Under the pieces are notes generated by a model. That model searched no databases. It saw nothing but the letters and a program-made list of their open reading frames with translations, and had not been told where the DNA came from. Positions 1 through 10,400 of a stretch of 64,000 bases of DNA are shown one piece after another. The DNA lies in NCBI GenBank assembly GCA_019671135.1, contig JAHRHY010000017.1, forward strand, positions 558,001 to 622,000, in the 5' to 3' direction. The stretch is from Linnemannia hyalina. Taxonomy: Eukaryota > Mortierellomycota > Mortierellomycetes > Mortierellales > Mortierellaceae. Position numbers and translations under genes: made by a program. Within the stretch, counting starts at the first letter, position 1, and each line of letters opens with the position of its first letter.

Positions 1-1160
1 GGTGGTTACATTTTAGGCTCGAGTGTTTAGGTGCTACGGTAGTTTTGGCCACCTCGTTGTTGGTAGTGCTGGAGACTGTGAGGAGTAAAGGTGCCGTGTC
101 CGGAGCCGCGTTGGATGGAAAGGCGGGATTGGCGTTGAATTACGCCCTCACTGCGACCTATGGAATCACGTTCTTGGTCACTTCTGTGACCGATCTTCAG
201 AACCGGTTGGTCAGTGTTGAGCGTGTACGGGAGTACTGTGAAATTCCGACCGAGGCGCCGTTGAAGATTGAAGGCGTAGACAAGGATCTGGAGGATCGAG
301 AGTGGCCAAGAGAAGGTGGCGTTGAGTTTAGGAACTATTCGACTCGTTACCGGCAGGGGATGGATTTGGTTCTGAAGAAGGTGTCGTTTGAGGTACTACC
401 GGGTGAGAAAGTCGGGATCGTCGGACGCACTGGTGCTGGCAAGTCGTCTCTTACCCTTGCTTTGTTCCGGATCGTCGAGGCTGCCAACAGTCAGTGGGCC
501 AGGGCCAGCTATAACACCAGTGCTACCAACATGGACAACGACACATCCCAGTCTGTCATTGGTAGCCAACTTCTGACTGTTGACGTTGAAGAAGACGGGG
601 GATCGATCTGGATCGACGGCATGGACATCTCTACCATGGGTCTCGAACACCTTCGCCAACATTTGGCCATCATCCCTCAGGACCCAACCCTCTTCGAAGG
701 TACCCTCCGCGAGAACCTCGACCCCTTCTCCCGCTCAACCGACACCGAGCTCTGGACAGCCCTCGAGCGCGCCCACCTCAAGACCCACATCTCTTCCCTC
801 TCTGGTGGACTCTCGTACGAGGTGAACTCGAGTGGGACAAACTTCTCGATTGGTCAACGGTCTCTAATTTGTCTCGCCCGGGCACTGTTGCAGAAATCCA
901 AGATCTTGGTCCTGGATGAAGCCACAGCTGCTGTGGATGTAGAGACAGATGAGCTGATCCAACGGACGATCCGGGAGGAATTTAAGGATCGAACGATTTT
1001 GACAATTGCCCATCGGATCAAGACTGTGATGGATTCGGACAAGATTTTGGTGCTGGAGAAGGGACGCGTTGAGGAGTATGGGTCTCCGAGCGAGCTATTG
1101 AAGAGGAAGGAGGGGTCGTTGTTTTATCAGTTGGCTAAACAGGCTGGTGAAGCCAAGTAG
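1..1160 (+). CDS. ABCC (MRP-type) transporter, C-terminal part, 5' end outside window
   Basis: This is the last part of a full ABC transporter of the C family, which exports glutathione conjugates and other organic anions across vacuolar or plasma membranes. The frame is open from base 3, where it reads WLHFRLECLGATVV. That matches the end of the second membrane domain of the paralogues at 17280 and 23151, so the first in-window start-like codon is not the real start. The second nucleotide-binding domain follows, with Walker A GRTGAGKSS, signature FSIGQRSL, Walker B ILVLDEATAAVD and the H-loop AHR. The stop is at 1158-1160 after QAGEAK. It is on the opposite strand from, and about 16 kb away from, the three complete paralogues in this window. 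Subfamily is certain; substrate cannot be told. Confidence 0.95.
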   Translation, partial: WLHFRLECLGATVVLATSLLVVLETVRSKGAVSGAALDGKAGLALNYALTATYGITFLVTSVTDLQNRLVSVERVREYCEIPTEAPLKIEGVDKDLEDREWPREGGVEFRNYSTRYRQGMDLVLKKVSFEVLPGEKVGIVGRTGAGKSSLTLALFRIVEAANSQWARASYNTSATNMDNDTSQSVIGSQLLTVDVEEDGGSIWIDGMDISTMGLEHLRQHLAIIPQDPTLFEGTLRENLDPFSRSTDTELWTALERAHLKTHISSLSGGLSYEVNSSGTNFSIGQRSLICLARALLQKSKILVLDEATAAVDVETDELIQRTIREEFKDRTILTIAHRIKTVMDSDKILVLEKGRVEEYGSPSELLKRKEGSLFYQLAKQAGEAK

Positions 1161-1169
1161 TTGCAGTAG

Positions 1170-1175
1170 AATAAA
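1170..1175 (+). other. Polyadenylation signal AATAAA
   Basis: A perfect AATAAA lies ten bases after the stop codon of the ABCC gene, on its sense strand, in the expected place for 3'-end formation. Confidence 0.5.
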
Positions 1176-1575
1176 CGTATTAGTCGAGTTAGACTTTGTT
1201 TTATTCAAACGCCACCGTGGAGGGTTCCCTCGATCGTGTTTACATTGCCTTTGCTTCTTTTTACTTTCCCCTTTCGATCGTGGTTTTTTTTTTCCTTGTT
1301 CTCCAAAAGAAGAAAGGTAAGACGAGTATATATATTTCTCCACAGTTGAGTACACACAGGGTCATACATGCATGGTTCGACATGCATGAACTAGACCCTC
1401 GTTATCAGCCCTCCTTCTGTCGTTGTAGGTGAGTGAGGGGAGGGGGGGTTCTTGAGGCCTATTTTTTGGAATCACACCTCTACGCCATCTTGCAAAATCG
1501 CACTCCCACACTCTCCTCAGTCACTGCTAATTTGCTAACACGCAGACACTTTCCTCCCTGGCTGACCAATCTACC

Positions 1576-1576
<1 letters not shown>

Positions 1577-1613
<37 letters not shown>
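1577..1613. repeat. Mononucleotide run, 37 A
   Basis: An uninterrupted run of 37 adenines lies between two converging genes. No gene body or target-site duplication is visible next to it, so it is not clearly a retroposon tail. Confidence 0.9.
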
Positions 1614-1614
<1 letters not shown>

Positions 1615-2029
1615 CCAGGGAGAACTCATTGTTGCTTATTGCCTGGTTTCAAACCTTGACATCTGATGGCTTGTAGCCAAAATATCATTGAAGACCTCCT
1701 TGGCCTTATTGAGAGCTATGTAGCTATGTCCGCACTAACATTGCCGCCGAGTGCTCTCCTTATTAAAAACCATACACCTTTGTCTCTGGCTAGACTCTTC
1801 ATCATATACTCTTCTCCTTCTTTGTACGCATCGTAAAACTAGTTCCCACACACTCAAAAAATAAAATCTAAAAAAACCATGCTCGCATAGCGATGCATTT
1901 TTAATTCACATTATCCGTCATTTAATTAACTACCTGGATTAGCTTCCCGCAAAACCTCAATGCAGGTGAGCGCAAAAATAGACGTCGAGGAGGCAGAAAG
2001 AAGGTGGTGCTGGAGATTCGAAACAAGGC

Positions 2030-5000
2030 TCAGATCTCCTCATGAATGTTCAAATCATTATCGATAAATAGCGGCTCGTCCCCGCAGCTCTCCTCAGGTC
2101 CCAGATACACATGTCCTCCACTTGCTCCTGTCGGTTTCGGCCGCAATGATGACTGCTGTTGATGATATCGTGGTGCCTTTGAGGTCGCTCCTCGACGATG
2201 CTGCTGGGCAAGGAACTGAGGTGAGTCGTCTGCAAAGGGGTATGCCGTCCATGTGTTCTGGTAGCTCAACCATCGCCGCTTCTCCGCACCATTGTCTCCT
2301 GCAGCAATACGGCCACCGGATTGGTTCGAAAGCGACTGACCGCCGGCTGGCTTCTCAATCATCAAACCGTCATCGTCCTCCTCCATACCCATAGTCGCCG
2401 GTCGAAGCGGTCGCAATCCGCGCTCGTTCTCCTTGACGTTCTTCCAGGCATCCTTCAACACCTTGACTCCCTGTTCCTGCTGAACCCCAAATCCTTTTCT
2501 CAACCATTCGCCTTCGACTCGGACCACCACATACACCAAAGGTGGGGTGTTTTCCTTGTCCGCCGATCGAGATGATGCTCCTGCTCCGGTGACCGCAGTT
2601 CCCGATGGCTTGTAATCCCGCGCCCACCAAATGTCCGTCAGTGCTGTGCTGACCCCCCAGTTCTTGTACTTGAGCCAACTGGCAACGCCACCACCGCCAC
2701 TGCTGCCACCGTTTCCGCCGCCGTTTTGGCCTTCCGTAGGTAACGTTTCTAACTCGGTAATGGTCAACAGCGGGATAGTCACCGGAGTGTTCAGCGGAAA
2801 ATAGAACGAGTGGATCGTCAAGTGAAGCGAGCTTACAGTGATCTGGTCGTCACTGTAGAGGATCGATGGAGGCGGAGGAGGATATCTCGCCATCAATAAA
2901 GAGTCGGGCGAGAGTGCAGAAGGTGAGAGGGATGGCGCCGAACTTGTGCCATCCGCGTGTTTCGCATCCATGGCCTTGTTGTGTTCAGGCGCAAGAGGTT
3001 TCGGGGCCTGTTTTCGAGTTTGGACTGGTGAATGTTGCTGTTCCTGCTTTGGCTGTGATTGCAGCTGTGGTTGTGGTTGCGGCGGTTGATGTGTAGGTTG
3101 CTTCGGCTTGGGGTGATCCTGCTTTTGATAGTCCTGCTTCGACTGCTTTGGCTGCTGCTGCTGTTGAGGCTCCGTGATAGTCTGCTTAAGGGGAGCAACC
3201 TGTTTTGGTGGCGCCTGGACGCCAGGCTCGACCACCTTCCGTGAAGCTGCTTTCACAGTTGGGACGACTACAGGAGGTGGAGAGATTGGTGCCTGGTAAA
3301 AGTCGTCATCGTCGTCGTCGTCCCAGGGTGATGAAGGAAACTGAGGCGGTGTCTGCACAGGTGGGGGGATATATGGAGGTGGTGTCGGAGGAAGGTTGGT
3401 GTCCTGTCGTGACACATGCTGTGATCCTCCTGTTGGCGGTGGTGGGGGTTGTGGTACCGATAATGATACTGACGAGCGAGAAGTAGGCTGCTGCTCTTGA
3501 GGTTGAAACTCGCGCGGCAGAGAATGGTAAGTCGACTGCTGCTGATCCTGCAGGGCTTGAGCCTGCTGTAACTGTTGCTGCAAGTTTTGTTGTTGTTGCA
3601 ATGGTGGTGACGGTGGCGGAGGCAGGGACAGCTGTTGCGGCTGCGACGGCTGCGGTGGCTGCTGGGGAGGTCGTTGAGGCGCCAAGATAGAGTCAATCCT
3701 CGCGCTGGTATTTTGCGTTGGCAGTGGGGTAGGGGTGGGGTGCCGGGGTAGATTCAAGATTCTCGCTGGCATTTTGGGGGCTGGCTTTGAGGGAGCAGCT
3801 GAAGGCGCAAGAGACGGAGATTCACTTGGCGAGGATGCTGTCGAAGACATGTTGCTGGACGAAGTAGACCGGGAAGGCGTCTTCGATACCGCCTGTCCTG
3901 CGGATGATACAGTTGATGACGCCAGTGTTGATGTGGATGATTTCGACGAGGTGACCGAGGCAGACATGGACACGGCTGCATCGCCCTTCTTGCGAGAACC
4001 AGTGGACGAGGACGGCCTGGGCTCCGAGCCATTGTTCGATACAAACACATCCGCTAATGCCGACAATGGTGACGATAACGACGACACAGTCTCCAGAGAC
4101 GATCCTGTGTCCTTGATGGTGGAGGACGGGGTGTTGCTGCTCTGAGAAAGCTTCCTGGCTGGAGTTGTCTTTCTGGCGGTGCCATTTCGCCCAAATGCCG
4201 AGTAGTCCGCCGGAATAGAGGGAAAGGAAGGAAGAGGAGCGATCGATCCTAGATGAGCAAATGATGCCGAAGGGGATGTGCGAGAAGAGCTTGAGGTAGA
4301 GCGTGTTGGAGAAATACTGTCCAGAGAGCTAAAAAAATCGAGAGAGCTGTCGTGATGCTGCTGCTGTTGCAAGAGCTGCTGGTGTGTCTGCGTTTGTCTC
4401 TGCAGAGGCGGTGGTGGAGGTTGTTGTTGCTGCTGCTGTTGCTGTTGTTGCTGCTTATGCTGAGGTAGCTGCCTTTCCCGAACCAGAGCCGCTTTGGCAA
4501 TTGGTCGCGAGGGGGTTGCTGAAAACCCCATGGTGGGTTGAAAGATGTCGTCCAGCATTCCAAGTGACGGCGACTCTTGTGGTTGAGGTGTCTGCAATGG
4601 TGTAACGACGGCCTTCTTGGGTTCTCGTCCGATGGTAGAGGGAGCACTCTTCTTGAGACGGTCAGTGTTTCCAAAGTCGACAAAGAAGGGTTGGGAGTCG
4701 GCGTCGCTTGCCATCAATGGATCGTCGCTGGCGCCAAAGAAGCTGGACATGTTGTGACCAGGTATTGACGCTATTGGATCAAATTTGGACTCTGCTCTGT
4801 CGGGCTTGGCAGGCGTCAAGGGGGTGGACTTGACCACGGATGATTTGGCGTTTGTACCACCACTATGGCCCCTGCCACCATTGTTGTTGTTGTTGCTGAT
4901 AGTGTCGTGGTCATTGCTGTTGGTGCTGTTGTTGCCCGCACTTGAGCCTGGCGTGAATCCTGCGCCAAGACGCCCGACCAAGTCAAACTCGGCATCGAAC

Positions 5001-5215
5001 AAGAATGACTGGTGTTGGTAGGGTTGTTGCAGATGGACCGTCGATTGAGGCTGCTGTTGCTGCTGTTGCTGCTGCTGATATTGGTGGTGAAGATGATGAT
5101 GTTGTTGTTGTTGTTGATGAGGCTGGGGTTGCTGTGGTTGTTGGAGCTGTGGGGGGAATCGTTGAGGTCGTCTGATGGAGGACCGAACAGTCTCGGAGGG
5201 CAGTCTAGTGGTCAT
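2030..5215 (-). CDS. Large glutamine/proline-rich protein with conserved-looking C-terminal domain, function unknown
   Basis: This is a single-exon gene of about 1061 residues from the preferred ATG at 5215 (MTTRLPSETV...). The frame is also open upstream to an ATG at 5287, but that stretch reads like leader sequence. The first three quarters are low complexity: Q/H runs near 5040-5150 and 4420-4460, serine-rich stretches near 3790-4130, and proline/glutamine-rich stretches near 3050-3690. After about residue 785 the composition becomes ordinary (YSDDQITVSSLHLTIHSFYF; WLKYKNWGVSTALTDIWWAR; VEGEWLRKGFGV), alternating beta-like strands with tryptophans as in a PH-like or similar small domain. 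I do not recognise the family. Long disordered Q-rich regions suggest a regulatory or scaffold protein; that is inference. Confidence 0.75.
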   Translation of the reverse strand: MTTRLPSETVRSSIRRPQRFPPQLQQPQQPQPHQQQQQHHHLHHQYQQQQQQQQQPQSTVHLQQPYQHQSFLFDAEFDLVGRLGAGFTPGSSAGNNSTNSNDHDTISNNNNNGGRGHSGGTNAKSSVVKSTPLTPAKPDRAESKFDPIASIPGHNMSSFFGASDDPLMASDADSQPFFVDFGNTDRLKKSAPSTIGREPKKAVVTPLQTPQPQESPSLGMLDDIFQPTMGFSATPSRPIAKAALVRERQLPQHKQQQQQQQQQQQPPPPPLQRQTQTHQQLLQQQQHHDSSLDFFSSLDSISPTRSTSSSSRTSPSASFAHLGSIAPLPSFPSIPADYSAFGRNGTARKTTPARKLSQSSNTPSSTIKDTGSSLETVSSLSSPLSALADVFVSNNGSEPRPSSSTGSRKKGDAAVSMSASVTSSKSSTSTLASSTVSSAGQAVSKTPSRSTSSSNMSSTASSPSESPSLAPSAAPSKPAPKMPARILNLPRHPTPTPLPTQNTSARIDSILAPQRPPQQPPQPSQPQQLSLPPPPSPPLQQQQNLQQQLQQAQALQDQQQSTYHSLPREFQPQEQQPTSRSSVSLSVPQPPPPPTGGSQHVSRQDTNLPPTPPPYIPPPVQTPPQFPSSPWDDDDDDDFYQAPISPPPVVVPTVKAASRKVVEPGVQAPPKQVAPLKQTITEPQQQQQPKQSKQDYQKQDHPKPKQPTHQPPQPQPQLQSQPKQEQQHSPVQTRKQAPKPLAPEHNKAMDAKHADGTSSAPSLSPSALSPDSLLMARYPPPPPSILYSDDQITVSSLHLTIHSFYFPLNTPVTIPLLTITELETLPTEGQNGGGNGGSSGGGGVASWLKYKNWGVSTALTDIWWARDYKPSGTAVTGAGASSRSADKENTPPLVYVVVRVEGEWLRKGFGVQQEQGVKVLKDAWKNVKENERGLRPLRPATMGMEEDDDGLMIEKPAGGQSLSNQSGGRIAAGDNGAEKRRWLSYQNTWTAYPFADDSPQFLAQQHRRGATSKAPRYHQQQSSLRPKPTGASGGHVYLGPEESCGDEPLFIDNDLNIHEEI

Positions 5216-6472
5216 ACTGTGTATCGGAAAGGAATAAACGGAGTGTAGGCAATGACGAGGCGAAGAAGAAAAGAAAGTTGAGGTCAAGACGGGTTGATAG
5301 ATAGACCGTCAACCTTAGTGCTGAGTAATAGTACTGACAAGAAAGAGAGTGCTCGAGAAGGATGGAGAACAAAAATAAGAAAGAGGAAGAAAGAAGGGTG
5401 ATATGTGCACTTGGCGCAGCGCAGTCAGTCTTGTAGAGGAATGGGCCAGAATGAAAGGATGCAATAAAGTAACGACAGTGCTGTGAGAACAAGGACAGAC
5501 AAGGACACGCAAGGGAGGACTGTGTTTTACGTTAGGCTTGGGTTCTTGTACGTTGGGTTGGGCTAGTGGGTTGGTGGTTGGATAAGGAGGAAGAGGACGA
5601 GTATTGGGGGTGGTAGTAGTGGGTGGAGGGAGAGACTCGCTCGCTCACTCGTTCGTTCGTTCGTTTTGAACTACTCGTTCACCCCTATTTCTTTTCTTTG
5701 TTTCTGGGGTTTGCGGGTTTGCGGGTTAGGAAAGAAAATGGGAATGAGCGAAGAGGGAGAGGGTGAAGGAGAAGTGGTGTCTTTTGTCTGGTGGTGGTGG
5801 TGGGTGTGAATGCGTCGTGGTTGCAATGAAGCTGTTGTTGCTTTCGAGTGAGCGAGTGTGAATGAGAAGGAGAGTAGAGAGTAAAGGAAGGGAATGTCGT
5901 GAGTGTGTAATAGAGAGGAGGAGGAATGGAGTTGCTGGTTGTTGTTGGTGTTGGTGTTGCTGTATGGTGAAGAGTAAAGGGAAGGAAAGGGAGTCGGGTC
6001 GAGGCAAGCAGAAGAGACGATAAGAACAGTGTGCCGGACTGGTTAATAATAATGTCTATGAGAGGGGACAGGCAAGCAAGAGTTCGGAGCAGGGAAGGAG
6101 CAAGGGAAGGAGAGGGGGAATGGAAGAGAGAGAAGGATAGAAGCAGAAAAGACAAGCGAAAGACAATAAGCAATAAGCCCTAACCCATGTCCTTTGCCTT
6201 TGCCTTTGCCTCAGCCTTACTTACTCACTCTATGTCAGGTGGACACATGACCCTTTGTCTTCTAGCTTTTTTCTTTTTTCTTTTTTCGAGGCGTGGCAAT
6301 TTGGGCGAACATTTGATCAAGCCGCTCTCCTTGGGACTGTTGTCGCGCGTTGCATTATTAGCGCTTTTCGAAGAAACACGTACACTCTTTTCCTTCTCCA
6401 CGCAATGCAGCACAGTCCCCTATTCTCCCTTGGCCACGATAGTCCCTTGTCCATCTTCCACGGTTTTACCTC

Positions 6473-6504
6473 TCTTCTCATCTTCTCATCTTCTCATCTT
6501 CTCA
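6473..6504. repeat. Tandem repeat TCTTCTCA x4
   Basis: Four perfect copies of the octamer TCTTCTCA stand inside the C/T-rich region upstream of the S28 protease gene. Confidence 0.85.
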
Positions 6505-7455
6505 TCATCATCGTCATTCATCGTTATCCACCCTTGTTCCTTTGCATTGTTCGCAACAAGAAAACGCACAGATCTTTCCTCCGTGTCTTTTTACTCCAAA
6601 TCCCCCATGATGATAAAAATGACAGTCCGCCCATCACTAACTCCGCACTTGCTTTGCCCAGGCATGTCTCTGTTTCCAGGGGGACAGGCGAAGGGGTGAG
6701 AGAGAGAAAGAAATAGAACGCCCAATCCAATTCGCATTTGTATGATAAACAAAACAAGCGCCATGCCTGAACAGGTGGACAGTCGAGGACCACTTGTCTC
6801 GTGGCTTCTGGTCCAACAACAGCAGCAGCTTCTTCCCCTTCCCTCCAGGCTGTTTCCGAACGACAACACTTTCTCTTCTCTTGCCTTCTCTTCTTTCCTC
6901 ACGTTATTTACCTTCCTGCCTTACTTCTCTCCTTCTATCCTTTTCTTCTTCTTTCCTTCCCTGTCTCCTTCCTTGTCTCCTTCCCTCTCCCAATTATTCC
7001 TATATGTGCTCATCTTGTACCTTAAATGAATGACTCCATATGGGTAGCAGCAAAACCTTCTTGCTACTCTACTACCGCTTCTACTCCTCTCCTGATTCTC
7101 CACTCTCTCCCTCCCTCCCTCCACTTCTAACAAACAAGTATAATCGTCCGGCAGATTTCCCTGTGCGACCGGTCTTGCTCAGTCTAAATTCGTCAATCCC
7201 TCTTTCTCACACAGACACACTCTCTCTTTTCCTCTTTCCTTCTTCCCTCTTCCTTACTTTGCCTTCTTTTTCCCTTTAGCTCCTCTTCCTTCTCCAAGAA
7301 TGTCATTTACTTGGACCATCCATTCCATATACATCAGCATAGCTTTCAGTCCTCAGTCATCACTTCCTTACGCTCAACTCGCCTGTCCTTCTTCCCCTTC
7401 TCATACGTTATCACAAACAGCACACTCCTGAAGGAACACAACACATAAAAAAAGG

Positions 7456-7462
7456 TATAAAA
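7456..7462 (+). promoter_or_regulatory. TATA box (TATAAAA) before the S28 protease gene
   Basis: A TATAAAA stands only 22 bases before the ATG at 7484. If it sets the transcription start about 30 bases downstream, the ATG at 7484 would be at or before the mRNA start. This is one reason to doubt the first exon's start codon. Confidence 0.4.
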
Positions 7463-7483
7463 ACGCAAAAGAGTCTGGCCCCC

Positions 7484-10400
7484 ATGTCGCCGCTTCGCAC
7501 CTCGTACAAGACTCGCTTCTCTCTTTTTGTGTACCCTTTCTTCTTCCTCTTCTTTTTCTTTGTTCACTTCTCTGCCACCGTCATCCCTGGCACATACGCA
7601 GTTCTTGCATCATGTCCTCCCAGATCCTCCTCGACGTCATACACATGCGACCATCCAATCCCTCCTTTTCCTCGTCCTCTACGCCAATCTCCTGCACACC
7701 GTCCAAGCACAGACTCAGTTCTTCCCCTGCCTTTGAACAATCCTATCACTTTCAGAAGCAGCGATCATGGGCAATTTCACCAAAGGGTCGGTTCCACCGT
7801 ATCACAATCAAAACGAACTCATCTCCACCCTCAAGTTCTTCTCCACAACAAACACAACCATGGCTATGAACACCATCACATCCGCCGGCGCTCACAGCCA
7901 GAATCCAATCAAGAAACAAGAATGGCCAGTCCACTGGAGCAACAGCAACAGGAACAAATCTCGCAACAATGGAACCCGCCTTCAGGAACTGCCTTTGCCG
8001 AGGGAGGTCTACCTCTCTGGACAGCAGGCACCATCAACAGTCGATCTCTTCGGAATCCGTTTGTCAAATCGTTTGGGCTGAGACACAAGGCTACGATGGA
8101 TTGGGGAATGCGGTCTAGGGCACGGACGCGGAGGCATTGGGACAAGTACTGGCACCAAGTCGAAACAGGAGAGAAATATGGCTTTGATAATCTCTACGAG
8201 ACCGGAAACTCCGGCACAGGCGCAGGAATTAGCGCTGGCGTAAGCACAGATGTAGGCGCAGGAGGATCAGGAGGGCCAGGAGGCGATAATAGTAAAGCGC
8301 CAGGGGAGGAGACAACAATTTCCTCATCTCCTCATACGAAATCATATACCAACGGAACATCATCGTCCTCTCTCAACTGCACACAAAATTCAAATCTGGA
8401 TGCCGATAGCCGCTCCAATAGCACAGACAAATCTTATCCAACAGCAGCAGCAACGAAGGATAATGGCCTTGCTAGGGCGGAGACAGAGCTGTCATTATCA
8501 CCCGACATGATCGTCCCGCTTCCCGGCGACAACGATGGACCTGGATCCTTATTCTTTTCACAGCTCCTCAACCACTACCAAAAATCGCCTCCTTCACATG
8601 ATCCATCCACCTACTTCTCATCGACTCGCACAGACCATAACACTACCACCCATAACACAACCGCAACATTTCGGCAATACTATCAGATTAACTGGGAGTT
8701 CTACAAACCAGGTACCCGTTCTCTATCCTCCCTTAATTGCGTACAAGATACATGACAAGTAGCCATTGACCAATGTTCCCGTCATACTTTTTTCCGTACA
8801 ATAAACATGTGCATAGGCGGTCCCATCATCCTTTGGTTACCAGGAGAAAGCCCGCTTCACTCCTTGTTCCTCCGACGAGGGCTTGCCTATGAGTTGGCCA
8901 ATGCAACAACAGGGCTCTTGGTGGCACTGGAACATCGGTTCTATGGCAACTCTATACCCAGATTCCAGGACTCGCCCGCCTCTCAAATGGATGGCCCCCT
9001 TATTTTCGATGCTGTTAGGGAAAAACAGGAGCAATCACCATTATCGACTCCTGCAGATTTGATGTCGGATCCAGAGTATCCTCCCCGACACATGACAGCA
9101 CCAGCACCACCTACGGAGGATGAAGAAGATGGAGAAGTTGAGCGTGCTGGTGGAGTCTGTATGGAAGCAAGACCTTTGGTATCCTCTACATCACCCAATT
9201 CTGGCCCTACAAAGCTCAATCATCAGATCGGAGTCGACAAGGCGTCGAGGGCGAGGATCAAGGGTAGCAAGCACAGACAATTCAAGGGCGAGAAACAACA
9301 ACAACACAACCCTCCTCCTCCTCCTCCTCACAATCAGACCGACAACGTCCACGACGGCAACAGCGCAAACAACAACTCTACAAGTGAAGGAGAGAAGGAA
9401 GGTCTACCACTAGACCTGCTCAAATTCCTCAATGTCGACCAGTCCATCGAGGATATCGCCCGCTTTATGGACCTCTTTCCGACCTTGCAGCCTAAACTTT
9501 TCCCGACTGGTGAAGGCGATCCTGTCACGGCGTCCGCTCCTCCCCCTAATCTTCGCTGGATCCTGGCAGGGTGTTCTTATGGCGGCAACCTGGCAGCATG
9601 GACTCGACAACGGTACCCGTCCAAGGTCTTTGCTGCTTTTGCGTCCTCGGCGCCTGTTCGGTCGGCATTGGACTTTTTCGAGTACAGTACTTCGCAGATT
9701 GATATTCTGGGAGACAAGTGCTCGACACAGTTGGGACTTGCGCGGGACTTTTTGGATGGCGCGCTTCAGATGACTGACGGGTTCATGCAACAGATGGCTG
9801 CTGTGGATTTGGAGATCAAACAGCAAACCGCAGCAGGAATCGTCAGCCCAACAGACTCGACAAGGCAGGAGCAAGGACGGACGGTGGCAGCGACGGGCGA
9901 CTTTGACAACTTTTCACCACCAACAGTAACGGCAACGGATCCGATGCCAGTCGTTGGCGACGATGACAAAGCGCGTCGCCAGGCAGCCAAGTTGCGCGTC
10001 CTGTCGTGGTTCAGTCCCGATTTCGCACGCGAGTATGCAGCAGAAGGTGAGGAGTTCCATGCTGCCGGATGGGTTTGGTGGACGGTCGCCAGTGCAGTCC
10101 AATACAACGCTGTCGTGACCCCGATCACCGTTCAGCCCGCACAGACAGCTGTCGACATTCTTTGTGGCGCCATGGGTCTTGCCGAAGATGATGACCCCGC
10201 AGGATCCGGTTCTTCAACCAACAACAACAGCAGTAATAGCAGTACGCTGGGTCAATTGAGGTCTTTGCAATACACCAAGGCCCTTGCGTCATGGTTCAAG
10301 GATCAGCAGTATTTCACACCAACTAAACAGGAGGACCTTCAACCCTCGGATCTGGACTCGACGTCTGTTCAGAATTTGGCGGGGATGGCGTGGCTGTGGC

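Larger units (their letters stand above)
1161..2029. other. Intergenic region between two converging genes
   Basis: These 870 bases hold the 3' flanks of the ABCC gene (+) and the glutamine-rich gene (-). They contain a polyadenylation signal, a 37-base A run and AT-rich sequence. I see no convincing coding frame, tRNA or other RNA gene. Confidence 0.7.
5216..7483. other. Long divergent intergenic region, promoters of the Q-rich gene (-) and S28 protease gene (+)
   Basis: This stretch lies between two genes read away from each other. Its left half (5300-6170) is purine-rich on the + strand, that is C/T-rich on the sense strand of the leftward gene. Its right half (6240-7440) is C/T-rich on the + strand, the sense strand of the rightward gene. 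Such pyrimidine leaders recur before most genes here. Many short frames exist, all of biased S/L/F/P composition as expected from C/T tracts; none looks like a gene. Confidence 0.6.

Noticed and set aside
45..45. Start codon of the first ABCC frame at 45
   Set aside because: It is a TTG, and the frame continues upstream to the window edge with paralogue-matching residues, so the gene begins outside the window.
1577..1613. A run as the tail of a retroposed gene
   Set aside because: No coding or repeat body and no flanking target-site duplication are visible beside it.
5685..6173. 162-residue Ser/Leu/Pro-rich frame on the - strand
   Set aside because: Translated C/T-rich leader of the Q-rich gene, with no protein features.
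6187..7279. Several overlapping frames rich in Ser, Leu, Phe and Pro
   Set aside because: They are translations of C/T-rich promoter DNA in all three frames, not genes.
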